A stretch of DNA of 64,000 bases from Moritella sp. 24 (GTDB lineage Bacteria; Pseudomonadota; Gammaproteobacteria; Enterobacterales; Moritellaceae): contig NZ_CP056123.1 in the NCBI RefSeq assembly GCF_018219155.1, forward strand, positions 1,497,505 to 1,561,504, given 5' to 3'. Shown here in pieces: positions 9,701-18,662 of this stretch. A program made the position numbers and the translations under genes. Position 1 is the stretch's first letter. Each line of letters begins with the position of its first letter. The notes beneath the pieces were generated by a model that saw only the letters and a program-made list of their open reading frames with translations, was not told where the DNA came from and searched no databases.

Positions 9701-10429
9701 CTTTCCGTGCCTTATAGTGCGTTTATTCAGGTATCGGGAGGCAAGGTACCGTATAATTGGACGCTTAGTAATGGCAGTTTGCCGACCGGACTGACATTAA
9801 ATAGCGCTACGGGCGAAATCAGCGGAACCCCTGATACCCTTGGAACCTCAACATTTGATGTGACAGTGACTGATGACTCGCAGGTCAGTATCAGTGCTAC
9901 CTTTACGATGGAAGTTGATACTGAACTTGACAATACAGAAGTTGTCTATGAGGATGCTGAGAATGGGAACACATTAGGTTGGCGTATTTACAGTGGTAAT
10001 TCGGCTGGAGCGAGTATTAGCAATACGTTTGATACTGACTGGGATAGCAAGGTGATTGTTCTGAACGGGTCTGGCCAGGATCATGGTTATAGGTTGGGTA
10101 ATGACGATAACAGCACCTGGCAGAACAGTGAACAATTTGTCATTGTATGGTCGATGCAGTTCAGTGAGTCATATACAGTTTTCATCGATGTGCAGACGAC
10201 TGACGGACATAAGTATTTGTATTACAGACCTGATGATAACAGCCGTCTGGGGACGGGTGAATATATTCATCTCGGTTTGGGAACGTCATCGATAAACGGA
10301 CTGTGGCAGACTTTTACCCGAGACTTGCAAGCGGACTTGGAGGAGGCTCAGCCAGGAGTTCTTATCGAGGAAGTTAACGGGTTCCTGATCCGCGGTAGCG
10401 GTCGCTTGGATGATGTGAAGCTATTGTGA
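6740..10429 (+). CDS. Secreted multi-domain protein: DMFase beta-subunit-like head, putative Ig domains and three repeated beta-sandwich modules
   Basis: The 1229-residue protein begins with a signal peptide that probably ends at SNA-A (residue 28 or so). Residues 30-460 resemble the N,N-dimethylformamidase beta-subunit family: NVVVFVGHNEYWTREMRDN, then GGNAVILSGNTMWWQVRI, a glutamine-amidotransferase-like core. After that come three pairs of modules. Putative Ig domains (GGxPxYxWxxSNGSLPxGLT) lie at about 468-552, 722-808 and 977-1060. A roughly 160-residue module starting YEDAEDG and ending RGSGRLDDIKLL lies at about 558-718, 811-974 and 1069-1229. The last module forms the C-terminus. The modules look like carbohydrate- or surface-binding domains. 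Enzymatic activity is not shown; amide hydrolysis on a polysaccharide or amino sugar is only a guess. Confidence 0.82.
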   Translation: MPLNNRTNYSLLCWVLFVFSYIPASNAAAIEGYLSSFSVAQGESIDIHASTSDAAFSIEIYKDSINDFQLISTIAQITGNHNHSTPEEDAWLGPDWPVAYTLSIPLDWESGLYLIKLKSNGSSEELSVVVKENDFGSTSNILVFDSAPTRVAYNIWGGKSFYASTIENEPGEADFVSLKRPGQNVTRNEVPKLSRWIQFQELPVEWASMLDLHHDPALLDNYNVVVFVGHNEYWTREMRDNYDSFVSRGGNAVILSGNTMWWQVRIEGDRLICYKSNYQDDPMYDVDNSLVTTLWFASPVNEPENTSTGVSWRNGGYVNSHGYFTEADGYGGYTVVNSYHWIYDGTNLQDYDSFGQENTIVGHETDGAVLDWPDGKLVGTPVVTGTDDTPLSFTVLGYSEAFNGWDPQGIGYSTMGIFQGQNGGGFVFNAATVDWADGLWSLEQNTIADAAVSQITYNVISEFSNLMLPITFKNNALPDSVIGSFYSGFIRVLGGEPGYTWAISNGSLPAGLTLNSATGELSGTPVALGSSTFDVTVIDDLETNISATFTMLVDAALTYEDAEDGTTTGWGIYTGNSAGASISNEYDTDLGSQVIVLSGFGQDHGYDFRDPKWNNSEQFVVQWSMQFSELYTVFIDVQTSDGHKYLYYTSEDKDRLGTGEYIHHGLGTSSINGQWQTFTRDLQADLGEAQPGVVIEEVNGFLIRGSGRLDDIKLLNAEALWVDTASLSGGLISVPYSAFIQVSGGKAPYSWSLSNNSLPTGLTLNSVTGEISGIPDALGSSTFNVTVTDDSQGSISATFTVAVLEAGNGLVYEDAEDGNTLGWRIYSGNSASAIISNVFDTDRGSKVIVLSGLAQDHGYRLGNDDNSNWQNSGQFVLQWSMQFSESYTVFIDVQTTDGHKYLYYRPDDNNRLGTGEYIHHGLGASSKNGQWKTFTRDLQADLEEAQPGVVIEEVNGFLIRGSGRLDDIKLLNAEPLGIETASLSGGLLSVPYSAFIQVSGGKVPYNWTLSNGSLPTGLTLNSATGEISGTPDTLGTSTFDVTVTDDSQVSISATFTMEVDTELDNTEVVYEDAENGNTLGWRIYSGNSAGASISNTFDTDWDSKVIVLNGSGQDHGYRLGNDDNSTWQNSEQFVIVWSMQFSESYTVFIDVQTTDGHKYLYYRPDDNSRLGTGEYIHLGLGTSSINGLWQTFTRDLQADLEEAQPGVLIEEVNGFLIRGSGRLDDVKLL

Positions 10430-10602
10430 ATATGATGCTCCGGTGATTATTCCGTTACCATTGAGCATGAGGATTACTAGTTTTTTGGTTTGGTTTATAC
10501 CTCCATTGAAACTGGTAACCCTCTCTTTTCAAGCTTGGTGTCAGATCAAGTCTGAGCTAAGTTGTCACATATAAATTGTCAGGTATTTACGCCAATTAGC
10601 CG
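10430..10602. other. Gap between secreted-protein gene and transposase remnants
   Basis: No gene or clear terminator is seen. The sequence downstream of the stop codon quickly loses similarity to the repeat modules. The N-terminal end of the decayed IS630 element may start somewhere in this stretch. Confidence 0.4.
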
Positions 10603-11113
10603 CTTACTCAGCTGGCGGACATCTTTGATATTGTTTGGGATACGATCTCTTACTGGAGCTAATGATAAGGAACAAAACGGTTGGTCGCTATTTTTGATGC
10701 GATAGACTCAGGGCTACTACCAATTATGACGAATATGGATTCTATTTAGTAGCAAGTCTTCCTTATGTCTGGCTGCGTGCAGACAAAACGTAAGCGTAGG
10801 TGCAACGACTCCTATGGTGTTACTGCCGAATACATTTGTTCCACAGTAATATACCCACATATAGCTTGTGGATTCAATTCACTACCGTTTCGTTCACAAT
10901 GCCGGCGCGTATATGTCGGGAGAATGGTTTTGATGACTTTAATATGAGCGGGCACAAAGTCAAGGGTTTCGCTGTTACTCTCACCATTTTATGTAATGGG
11001 TCGACAAAGATGTTGTGGTTGATGTGTTTGAACAGTTTATAAAGACTCAGGATGATAACCAATTTATATCGCTTTAGATAATGCCAGTATACATAGACGT
11101 AAAGTGTTTCGGG
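10603..11113 (+). mobile_element. Degenerate IS630-family transposase remnant
   Basis: Translating in shifting plus-strand frames gives pieces in the order expected for IS630 transposases. LTQLADIFDI plus TISYW (helix-turn-helix) is at 10603, and FDAIDSGLLP (the YDxxRSGRPP region) is near 10696. YDEYGFYLVASLPYVWL (first catalytic Asp) is near 10723, and ALDNASIHRRKVF (second Asp) is at 11071. Stops and frameshifts separate the pieces, and the terminal catalytic Glu region is missing. The element cannot be active. Terminal repeats were not found. Confidence 0.62.
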
Positions 11114-11121
11114 GGGGATTA

Positions 11122-11263
11122 TTTCGAGAAGTATGATCTTCCTATGCAGCGTATTTGGACAGTTCGAGGGATTGAATATTGTGGACGGGTTGAACATCAA
11201 GATTATCAATGAATTTTATCAAATAACGTTTAGAACGAAACTTTTCAGCGCTGGATGAACACC
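11122..11263 (+). mobile_element. Degenerate IS481-family transposase fragment
   Basis: The frame reading YFEKYDLPMQRIWTVRG then IEYCGRVEHQDYQ matches the IS481 (rve-type) core around LTDRGTEYCG. The usual catalytic Asp of TDRG has become Val. The next recognisable piece, EFYQITFRTKLF at 11210 or so, normally lies some 45 residues further on, so an internal deletion joins the two. It sits directly against the IS630 remnant, suggesting one element landed in the other before both decayed. Confidence 0.6.
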
Positions 11264-11455
11264 GCTAGGAACATAATTTGATGGGAAACCGATTTGGACC
11301 GAGAAAAGTTCATCTCAAATTTAAACTGACAGGCACTATGAGAAAAGTGAGTGACTGCCAGATAAAGTCTGAAATATTACAAATTAGACTGCATAAATTA
11401 TTGTGCCACTATACACAATAAGAATCGGAAACGAGCCCTGGGTAACCAAGTTGTC

Positions 11456-14107
11456 TCAACGTCGTACTGACTCTGCATTCAATAGCTTCACATCATCCAA
11501 GCGACCGCTACCGCGGATCAGGAACCCGTTAACTTCCTCGATAACAACTCCTGGCTGAGCTTCCTCCAAGTCCGCTTGCAAGTCCCGGGTAAAGGTTTGC
11601 CACTGACCGTTTATCGATGACGTTCCCAAACCGTGATGAATATATTCATCTGTCCCCAGGCGGCTGTTATAATCGGGTCTGTAATACAAATACTTATGTC
11701 CGTCAGTCGTTTGCACATCGATGTAAACTGTATATGACTCACTATACTGCATCGACCATTGCAGGACAAATTGTTCTCGGTTATACCAGATGCTGCCATC
11801 GGCATTATCCAACCTATAACCATGATCCTGGCCTGACCCGCTCAGAACGATCACCTGGCTACCCCAGTCAGTATCATACTCATTACTAATATTCGCTCCA
11901 GCCGAATTACCAGTGTAAATACGCCAACCTAATGTGTCCCCATCTTCAGCATTCTCATAGATAACTCCCGTATCGATGGGGCCAGAATCAACCTCCATAG
12001 TAAAGGAAGCGTTGATACTGCCCTGAGAGTCATCAGCCACTGTCACATTAAACGTTGAACTGCCAAGGGCATCAGGGATACCGCTGATTTCACCCGTTGC
12101 GCTATTTAATGTCAGTCCGGTCGGTAAACTGCCATTACTGAGTGTCCAATTATACGGAGCCTTGCCTCCCGAAACCTGGATAAAGGCATTATAAGGCACT
12201 GAAAGCAAACCCGTGGATAACGAAGCCGTCTCAATCGCCAATGGACCCGCATTCTCGGTATTCAATAGCTTCACATCATCCAAGCGACCGCTACCGCGAA
12301 TTAGGAACCCATTAACCTCCTCGATAACAACTCCTGGCTGAGCTTCCTCCAAGTCCGCTTGCAAGTCTCGGGTAAAAGTCTGCCACAGTCCGTTTATCGA
12401 TGACGTTCCCAAACCGTGATAGATATATTCACCCGTCCCCAGACGATCGTTATCATCGGGTTTGTAACTCAGGAATTTGTGTCCATCAGTCGTTTGTACA
12501 TCGATGAAAACTGTATATGACTCACTGAACTGCATCGACCATTCAATGACAAATTGTTCGCTGTTTTGCCATGTGCTACCATCAGCATTACTCAACCGAT
12601 AACCGTTGTCCGTGCTCGATCCTTTCAGAGAAATCACACGACTATCTCGGACTGTATCATACAGATTGCTAATATCCGCCCCAGTCGGATCCGCATCATA
12701 AATTTTCCAACCTAATGTGTTTCCATCTTCTGCATCCTCATAGGTTGAACTGCCGATGTCATCGGGGGGAGTGATAATCGGGGTATCCGAACCATCAACA
12801 ACCCTAAGAAAGAAAGCTAAGTCAGCATTTTTAGAAGGTGTTCCCCACGTTGGCCAATCATTCCAGTTAGACCCATTCGTATCAGATTCCTGCGCATATC
12901 CATCACAAAAAATAGTTTCACAACTGAATAAATCTCCAGAACCTCCTTGTTCCATCGCGTGGAACATATAGGCATCTCCCGGAGGAGCAGAAAACTCTAA
13001 GCAATATTGCGTACCAGCATTCAATGTGACCTGAGTCATTTGCGCTTCTCCCCAAGTCGGATTACTTGGAGCTGATCCATTGTGCCAGATGATGGGTTCA
13101 TCAAACTCAGATGCTGGCATTGATCCAGTTGCGAGTACAGCACCACTGCATTCTTTAAGCGTGTAGGTCAACGGACCTGATGGATTGCCGTCTCGCCAGC
13201 CGTGCAGAGCTACGCTGTTTACATCGAGAGTGTCCTGAGGTGTGAAAACTTGACGCACCATCTCAGATCCTTGCACATGTTGTTGATGTTTGTATTGCGT
13301 CGCTTCATGGGATAATCCGTTAATGTACCCTTGCCCCATACAATCACCGTTGGCCAAACAAATCTCACCTATTGGAGTATTGCGTGCGGTGCGGTAATCC
13401 CAATCCTTGCTGATAATATAATCTTCACGATTATGCCATCTCAAATCTCCATCGCCAGTTGAAGATCCATTGTAGCCCTCCCCGAAGTAGGTAAGTCCCC
13501 ATTGCATATCGGTTGCCGCGTATTGATCATTTCCTCCGCCTGTTCCAGACGCCGGGGTATCGACCTCTGATTCTGCGTGTTGAAGCCAAAGGTGATTTGT
13601 GCTCACAAAATTATTTACAGGATCTGGTGAGGTATTCGTAAGTACAATATGATAAATATTCCCAGCGGTTAAAGCTGAAGTATTCGAAAAAAACACAGGT
13701 AAAAACGAAGGATCCGAAAGGAGATTGTCTCGTTTTGCAATACCGAACGAAGGACCATTTTCATCAGGAAAACCGAACCCATCGTCTCCTTTAATTTCAA
13801 AGGTAACCGGCACTAAATCACCAGCATGGTAGAAGCTACTTGTGCCGCCAGTCCCGTTTTGGTTTTCCCATAGAAATTTTACGGGTGCGCTGGAACTGGT
13901 CGCTTCAAAGCGATAGGATTGCTTGTATGTATTTAGCGGACCACCAAGCCGTTGTGGTCCAAGGGCTGCTGAGCCCCAAGACTGTCCATAGAACTCTGCT
14001 GCACCAAAACCATCGAAGGATGCTTGCTCAGCATTACTCGTCGTTACATAGCTGAAAAATAAAAGTCCCAAACATAGGAAAGATCTTCCGTGGTTGTAGT
14101 TATCCAT
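11456..14107 (-). CDS. Secreted protein with unknown N-terminal domain, one putative Ig domain and two repeated beta-sandwich modules
   Basis: The 883-residue protein starts at the ATG at 14107, which has GGAG seven bases upstream; a codon at 14122 is less likely. A signal peptide ends near TTSNA-E. Residues 30-450 are an unrecognised domain with several Cys (ICLANGDCMGQGY, LKECSG, FSCETIFCDGY), probably disulphide-bonded. Two modules of the YEDAEDG...GRLDDVKLL type lie at about 456-619 and 714-878. A putative Ig domain sits between them at about 622-706. The modules are nearly identical to those of the facing gene at 6740-10429. Export to the surface or medium and attachment to polysaccharide are inferred from architecture and location. 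Confidence 0.8.
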   Translation of the reverse strand: MDNYNHGRSFLCLGLLFFSYVTTSNAEQASFDGFGAAEFYGQSWGSAALGPQRLGGPLNTYKQSYRFEATSSSAPVKFLWENQNGTGGTSSFYHAGDLVPVTFEIKGDDGFGFPDENGPSFGIAKRDNLLSDPSFLPVFFSNTSALTAGNIYHIVLTNTSPDPVNNFVSTNHLWLQHAESEVDTPASGTGGGNDQYAATDMQWGLTYFGEGYNGSSTGDGDLRWHNREDYIISKDWDYRTARNTPIGEICLANGDCMGQGYINGLSHEATQYKHQQHVQGSEMVRQVFTPQDTLDVNSVALHGWRDGNPSGPLTYTLKECSGAVLATGSMPASEFDEPIIWHNGSAPSNPTWGEAQMTQVTLNAGTQYCLEFSAPPGDAYMFHAMEQGGSGDLFSCETIFCDGYAQESDTNGSNWNDWPTWGTPSKNADLAFFLRVVDGSDTPIITPPDDIGSSTYEDAEDGNTLGWKIYDADPTGADISNLYDTVRDSRVISLKGSSTDNGYRLSNADGSTWQNSEQFVIEWSMQFSESYTVFIDVQTTDGHKFLSYKPDDNDRLGTGEYIYHGLGTSSINGLWQTFTRDLQADLEEAQPGVVIEEVNGFLIRGSGRLDDVKLLNTENAGPLAIETASLSTGLLSVPYNAFIQVSGGKAPYNWTLSNGSLPTGLTLNSATGEISGIPDALGSSTFNVTVADDSQGSINASFTMEVDSGPIDTGVIYENAEDGDTLGWRIYTGNSAGANISNEYDTDWGSQVIVLSGSGQDHGYRLDNADGSIWYNREQFVLQWSMQYSESYTVYIDVQTTDGHKYLYYRPDYNSRLGTDEYIHHGLGTSSINGQWQTFTRDLQADLEEAQPGVVIEEVNGFLIRGSGRLDDVKLLNAESVRR

Positions 14108-14596
14108 GATTTCTCCAGTCAATAATATCTAACGATATTGAGTTTTTAGATATTTTTATCCATTCGTTAATGATACCGATCGATCCCAACTGTTTTATAA
14201 ATAACTGTTTTAAATCACTCAATTTAAAGAATTCCTGTATGTGGTTTTAGCAATTAGTAGGTTAATAATTAATGTAGGAGAATATTCTATTACATTAAAA
14301 TATTAAAACGTCCCAGTTCAAAGGAAAGAAACATTCATTATGTGTTCTTTCTTGAAAATGCATTAAAGCTTAAAATTTATGCGAATGCACGGCATTTTAT
14401 ACTTTTAGATGTCCATTTCGTTTGATATTCGATCAGTTTTCGGGGGTATTTTATTGAACTTTAAGGTTATTTCACTATATATAGACCATTGTAATAAAAT
14501 AGCAATTTTTTTTGTTTACCTGAGGTCTTTTTTGTGCTTGTTAAGTGTTGACTAATTAGGTGCGAAATTATGATTTTTAAATCTGAATAAGTAAAT
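14108..14596. other. AT-rich upstream region of the minus-strand secreted protein
   Basis: This stretch of nearly 500 bases shows no gene. It should contain the promoter of the secreted-protein gene. Nothing specific could be assigned. Confidence 0.4.
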
Positions 14597-14772
14597 ATGT
14601 TAGAGGAGTTTAACCTAGAGAAAATAAGATGAGGGGGGAAGATTGTTTAGATGAAGTGAACTACCAGTGTGTGAGGGGTAATGAAAGTAATGCCGTTAAT
14701 GACATGTATGTTCAGGGAGAACAACATTATGCAGAGCGTACGGAAACAGATAGCAGACAGCGTCGAATTTGA
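14597..14772 (+). pseudogene. Frameshifted copy of the small ORF at 19092-19268
   Basis: Two frames joined by a one-base loss encode MLEEFNLEKI and then MRGEDCLDEVNYQ, ending at a stop at 14770. The intact small protein at 19092 has DLEKFNIEKKK followed by MRREDRLGEVDYE. Eight of twelve residues match in the second block, in the same order and spacing. After that block the two diverge. The frameshift lies in an A-rich run, where the intact copy has eight consecutive A and this copy has AAAATAA. It is read as a decayed duplicate. Confidence 0.55.
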
Positions 14773-14897
14773 ATACCTAAAATCAAGGCTATCAATTTTA
14801 TGTGATATGAAGTAAAGGTATAAATGGCAGGGCTAGATGGCTATTACCAATCAACCCTGTTGATGTCTTGGTTAAATGCGGCTTATCATACTCTATC

Positions 14898-17120
14898 CTA
14901 GAACTTATCAATGTCATAGTTGTAGTTATAATAGCCGTAACTATATGAACTACTCGCTGTTTTTTCAACCGAATTCAGGATTACCCCCTTAACATTTATA
15001 CCGTTTTGAGCGAATCGTTTCACTGTGACTTCAATTTCTTTAATGGATGTTTTCCCAAAGTGAGCTATTAGCAATGTTGTGCCACAATGCTTTCCAACTA
15101 TGCTACTGTCTGTTACGGCCAGCAGAGGAGGGGTATCAATTATCACAATATCGTAATTATCTGATGCCCAATCTAACAACTGTTTAAATCTTTGATGCAT
15201 TAATAATTCAGATGGATTAGGTAATGTTTTACCTCTAGAAATAAAGTCTACATTTTTGATATTTAATGTTTTTATGCCTTGTTCAACCGAAATGTCACCT
15301 AATAGAATATCAGATAAGCCATTTTTATGAGGTTGAGATAGGATCCGTTCAATTCGTCCTCTACGCATGTCTGCATCAATAATTAATACTTTCTGATCTA
15401 CCTTTGAGATAACTGCAGCTAAGTTAGTTGCAACAAATGACTTGCCAATATCGGGTGATGGGCCGGATATCATAATGATATTGTTTGTTGCATCCATCAA
15501 TGCGAAATACAAGCTACTACGTAGGTTTCGAAGTGCCTCAATGGATAGATCTGCAGGGTTTGCTATTGCTAATAAAGTTTGAGATATTTGTGTCTTTTGA
15601 TTATATTTTTTATTTTGCTCTATCTTATGATTTATATCAATTTGCTGAGCGGATTTAGGTATTGTTGCATAAACAGATAAACCAATCTCTTCAATCTGCT
15701 CTGGTGACTCGACTCCTCGCTTGAAAGCTGATGCTACAATTAGAAAAGCAACACTGAACATGCCGCCTAACATAGTCGCTAACCCAACTATGATCGTTTT
15801 TTTAGGCTTAATTGGTGCGTCGTAAACTGCTGCGTTATCTAAAATTCGAACATTACCTACAGTACTGGCCTGTACAATACTTAACTCTTGTTTTTTGTTT
15901 AATAGCTGTAAGTAGACTGCTTGATTGACTTCTACATCACGCATAATACGTAATATTTCGCGTTGTTTTTTTGGTAATGCTTGAATCTTAGCATTAAGAA
16001 CTTTACGTCTTTCTTGGAGCGTTTTTCGTTTATCCAATAAAGCAATATATGAAGGGTGTTTTTTAGTGAAAAGTTTCGAGATATCACTTTCTTTAAAGGT
16101 GATATCATTAAGCTGTGCTTCTAAGGATACGATCACATCTAAGGTTGATTGCGCTTCCATTCCCAAATTAACGGAGTCATTCATTGATTTAAAGTTATTT
16201 AATTTATTTTCATATTCCGTTAATTTATTTTTAATTTTTGGTAAATGTGTGTTTACAAAATCTAAACTATTTTTTGCCATTTCTGCATTGCGAGCTAGGT
16301 TTTGTAAAAAATAGTTAGTACTGATGTCGTATACTATGTCTTTTATTTGTGCTTTGCTTTTACCTGTAAAAGAAAATAATAAAAGACCCGATTTTTTACC
16401 CATTTCACTGACAGATAAAGACTTTTTTAGCCACCTGATTGCTGCTAATTGCGAGCGTTTACCAATATTATATTTTTGATTTTTCTCTCCTTTAAGCTGT
16501 GTAACCAACAACTGATAACCTTCTTTTTCTACTAATACTCCAACCGTGCCAGATAAAATAACCATATTGTGGTCATTGATTAATTGATAAGTACCTTTTG
16601 CGTTATCAAGTAAAACTATTTGATGTTTCGCTTGCGCAGCATATTCAGGTATCTCAAATTTTGAGACAGATATTGAAGTTTTTGTTGCTAACAATTGTGT
16701 GAAAGAAAGAAACGAGTCTAACTTTAATATTTTTTCTATATTTGTATATACAGAAGACCAATAATCAGCTGAAGATAATATAGTAAGGTTAAATTTATCA
16801 ACGGTTTGGATTAAGATCATTCTAGACTTAATGATTCCTATTTCAGTCACTGAAGATGATTCTTGCGCGAACATATCTGCCACATCATTACCTAATGATG
16901 GTACACCTCGACTTTTTTCCTCTACCTGTACTAAGGCATCTGCTTTATAAATCGGTGTTGCTGACAAAGCATAGATAACACCGACTATCATAAATAAAAT
17001 AGTTGCAAAAATAACAACCCATTTACCATCTAGTAAAATACATAATAGTTTACCGAGGTCAATAACATCACTCTTGTTAGTAGACTGATTGTTTCGGAAT
17101 GGTATATTTTTATTTGTCAT
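14898..17120 (-). CDS. wzc: Wzc-like polysaccharide co-polymerase and bacterial tyrosine kinase
   Basis: This 740-residue inner-membrane protein controls chain length and export of surface polysaccharide with Wza. It has an N-terminal Wzz region with one membrane helix near residues 35-55, a long periplasmic coiled-coil region, and a second helix near residue 445. The cytoplasmic kinase domain has Walker A (SGPSPDIGKSF), Walker A' (VLIIDADMRRG) and Walker B (YDIVIIDTPPLL). The C-terminus carries a tyrosine cluster, SSSYSYGYYNYNYDIDKF, the usual autophosphorylation tail. The ATG at 17120 is preferred over a GTG three codons earlier. No wzb phosphatase gene lies next to it. Confidence 0.93.
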   Translation of the reverse strand: MTNKNIPFRNNQSTNKSDVIDLGKLLCILLDGKWVVIFATILFMIVGVIYALSATPIYKADALVQVEEKSRGVPSLGNDVADMFAQESSSVTEIGIIKSRMILIQTVDKFNLTILSSADYWSSVYTNIEKILKLDSFLSFTQLLATKTSISVSKFEIPEYAAQAKHQIVLLDNAKGTYQLINDHNMVILSGTVGVLVEKEGYQLLVTQLKGEKNQKYNIGKRSQLAAIRWLKKSLSVSEMGKKSGLLLFSFTGKSKAQIKDIVYDISTNYFLQNLARNAEMAKNSLDFVNTHLPKIKNKLTEYENKLNNFKSMNDSVNLGMEAQSTLDVIVSLEAQLNDITFKESDISKLFTKKHPSYIALLDKRKTLQERRKVLNAKIQALPKKQREILRIMRDVEVNQAVYLQLLNKKQELSIVQASTVGNVRILDNAAVYDAPIKPKKTIIVGLATMLGGMFSVAFLIVASAFKRGVESPEQIEEIGLSVYATIPKSAQQIDINHKIEQNKKYNQKTQISQTLLAIANPADLSIEALRNLRSSLYFALMDATNNIIMISGPSPDIGKSFVATNLAAVISKVDQKVLIIDADMRRGRIERILSQPHKNGLSDILLGDISVEQGIKTLNIKNVDFISRGKTLPNPSELLMHQRFKQLLDWASDNYDIVIIDTPPLLAVTDSSIVGKHCGTTLLIAHFGKTSIKEIEVTVKRFAQNGINVKGVILNSVEKTASSSYSYGYYNYNYDIDKF

Positions 17121-17122
17121 TA

Positions 17123-17311
17123 TTAGCACTCATCATTTATTTTTACATTGAATTGATGGAGATATAAAAAAACATTATTAGGTACATATGAATAAACAGC
17201 TAAAGTTGCTCTATATAATATATCTTGCTCAATAAGCTCTGTGAGATGAAATTTTTCTTTTTCTATCGAATTAATTTTTGCAACATACAAGGACATGTTG
17301 ATAAGTTGCAT
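17123..17311 (-). CDS. Hypothetical small protein between wza and wzc
   Basis: This 62-residue frame (MQLINMSLYVAKINSIEKEK at its start) fills the gap between wza and wzc, on the same strand. Its stop is two bases before the wzc ATG. That spacing would allow translational coupling, and the position is where wzb often sits, but the protein has no phosphatase motif (CX5R). No strong ribosome site precedes its ATG. It is uncertain whether it is translated. Confidence 0.3.
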   Translation of the reverse strand: MQLINMSLYVAKINSIEKEKFHLTELIEQDILYRATLAVYSYVPNNVFLYLHQFNVKINDEC

Positions 17312-17456
17312 TTTTGTTATTTCAATAAAATATTTATAAGTGGGTTACTGACTAGGTGGGCTGTGCCCGCCAAGTTTATTTCTCGTGTGGATGAATTGTG
17401 CTGTACGAGCTTCTCGTCGTGGGGACGTAAATACTCGCCACGCATACTAAACTGGA

Positions 17457-18662
17457 TTAGAATTTTTTCACGTCTAAAACGCCTCCTGTTAGCAGATTAA
17501 ATGCGGAGATCGTTGGTAACAATTGATCCATGACTCTATTCCAACGTGAAATGGGAGCGGTAGTGACATACAGCACATCATAAGGCTCTAATTCAAATTT
17601 TGTTCCGGTCATTAATGCTGAAGCATCATGCAGATCTAATTGATATATATTTGCGAGAGTTTGATCTTGGGGCTGAAATTTTTCTTGTGCTTGTAATTTG
17701 TCTAAGAAAGTTTGGTTTTTAACATCTCTTGAAGTACTCCGAACAATAAATATTCCAGTTGCATTGGCTCTTAATTCATTAATACCACCGACCGCGCTTA
17801 GAGCTTCGGTTAGGGTCATTCCAGTTCGATCGATAGTGAGCATGCCTGCTTTAACGACCTCGCCCTGTACAAACACTTTCAGTGCATCATTTCTGGGTAC
17901 ATAAATAATATCTCCGCTACGCATTAAGCGATTTTCAGTCAGATCACCGAGTTGCATTAATTTATATAAAGAGATGATTTCAGTCTTACCATTACTGGTA
18001 ATTGAAACATTACGCCAATCGGCATCTGCAGTTAAACCACCTCCTTGATTGATTGCATCAAGCAGAGTTAATGGCACATTTGTAATTGGTTGTTTCCCCG
18101 GGGTTTTTATTTCGCCAACAAGGTACGCTTTTTGGGAACGAAATGCAGCAAGATTAACATCCACTTGTGGAGTTTCAATAAACGTCGCTAATCGGGTTGA
18201 AATAAGTTTACGAATTTCAACAGCAGTCTTGCCTTCTACCTTAACAAAGCCGATATAAGGATAAAATATTGTTCCATCTGAATGAACCCAAGTCCCAGAC
18301 TCTTGGGCACTACGAAATGAACCCGCTGGAATAGTTAATTCAGGGTGGTTCCAAATAGTGATCGTTAAAATATCGCTAGGACCAATAAGATATTCGTAAT
18401 TTGCTAGTTGTTTATCCAATTTAGGATTGGTTTTTGTTTTGATTGCGCCAGCATAATTGAAAGTATTATATCTTGCGACAAAAGACGGAGACAGCGGGTA
18501 TATAGTTACTTGCTCACTTGATAATCCACCTGATTGAGATTGATCTGCATTTATTTCAACAACATGTTTATTACCGATAGGTAAATCTGAACCGGGTACG
18601 GTACAAGCTGTCAAAATAAGAAATGATACTATCATCAATAAATGTTTATAGATTTGTTTCAT
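17457..18662 (-). CDS. wza: Wza-like outer-membrane polysaccharide export lipoprotein
   Basis: This 401-residue protein should form the outer-membrane export pore. It has a lipoprotein signal with lipobox LTAC at residues 17-20. The polysaccharide export domain follows (YLIGPSDILTITIWNHPELT, near residue 90). Two or more SLBB-type beta-grasp domains come next (AYLVGEIKTPGKQPITNVPL and FVQGEVVKAGMLTIDRTGM). The C-terminal region near residue 375 contains the short hydrophobic segment expected for the transmembrane helix. It is transcribed ahead of wzc, with about 330 bases between them. Length and order match capsule or group 1 exporters. Confidence 0.92.
   Translation of the reverse strand: MKQIYKHLLMIVSFLILTACTVPGSDLPIGNKHVVEINADQSQSGGLSSEQVTIYPLSPSFVARYNTFNYAGAIKTKTNPKLDKQLANYEYLIGPSDILTITIWNHPELTIPAGSFRSAQESGTWVHSDGTIFYPYIGFVKVEGKTAVEIRKLISTRLATFIETPQVDVNLAAFRSQKAYLVGEIKTPGKQPITNVPLTLLDAINQGGGLTADADWRNVSITSNGKTEIISLYKLMQLGDLTENRLMRSGDIIYVPRNDALKVFVQGEVVKAGMLTIDRTGMTLTEALSAVGGINELRANATGIFIVRSTSRDVKNQTFLDKLQAQEKFQPQDQTLANIYQLDLHDASALMTGTKFELEPYDVLYVTTAPISRWNRVMDQLLPTISAFNLLTGGVLDVKKF

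Noticed and set aside
8411-10429. Repeats as a CRISPR-like array
   Set aside because: The repeats are about 750 bases apart, code for protein modules, and have no short spacers.
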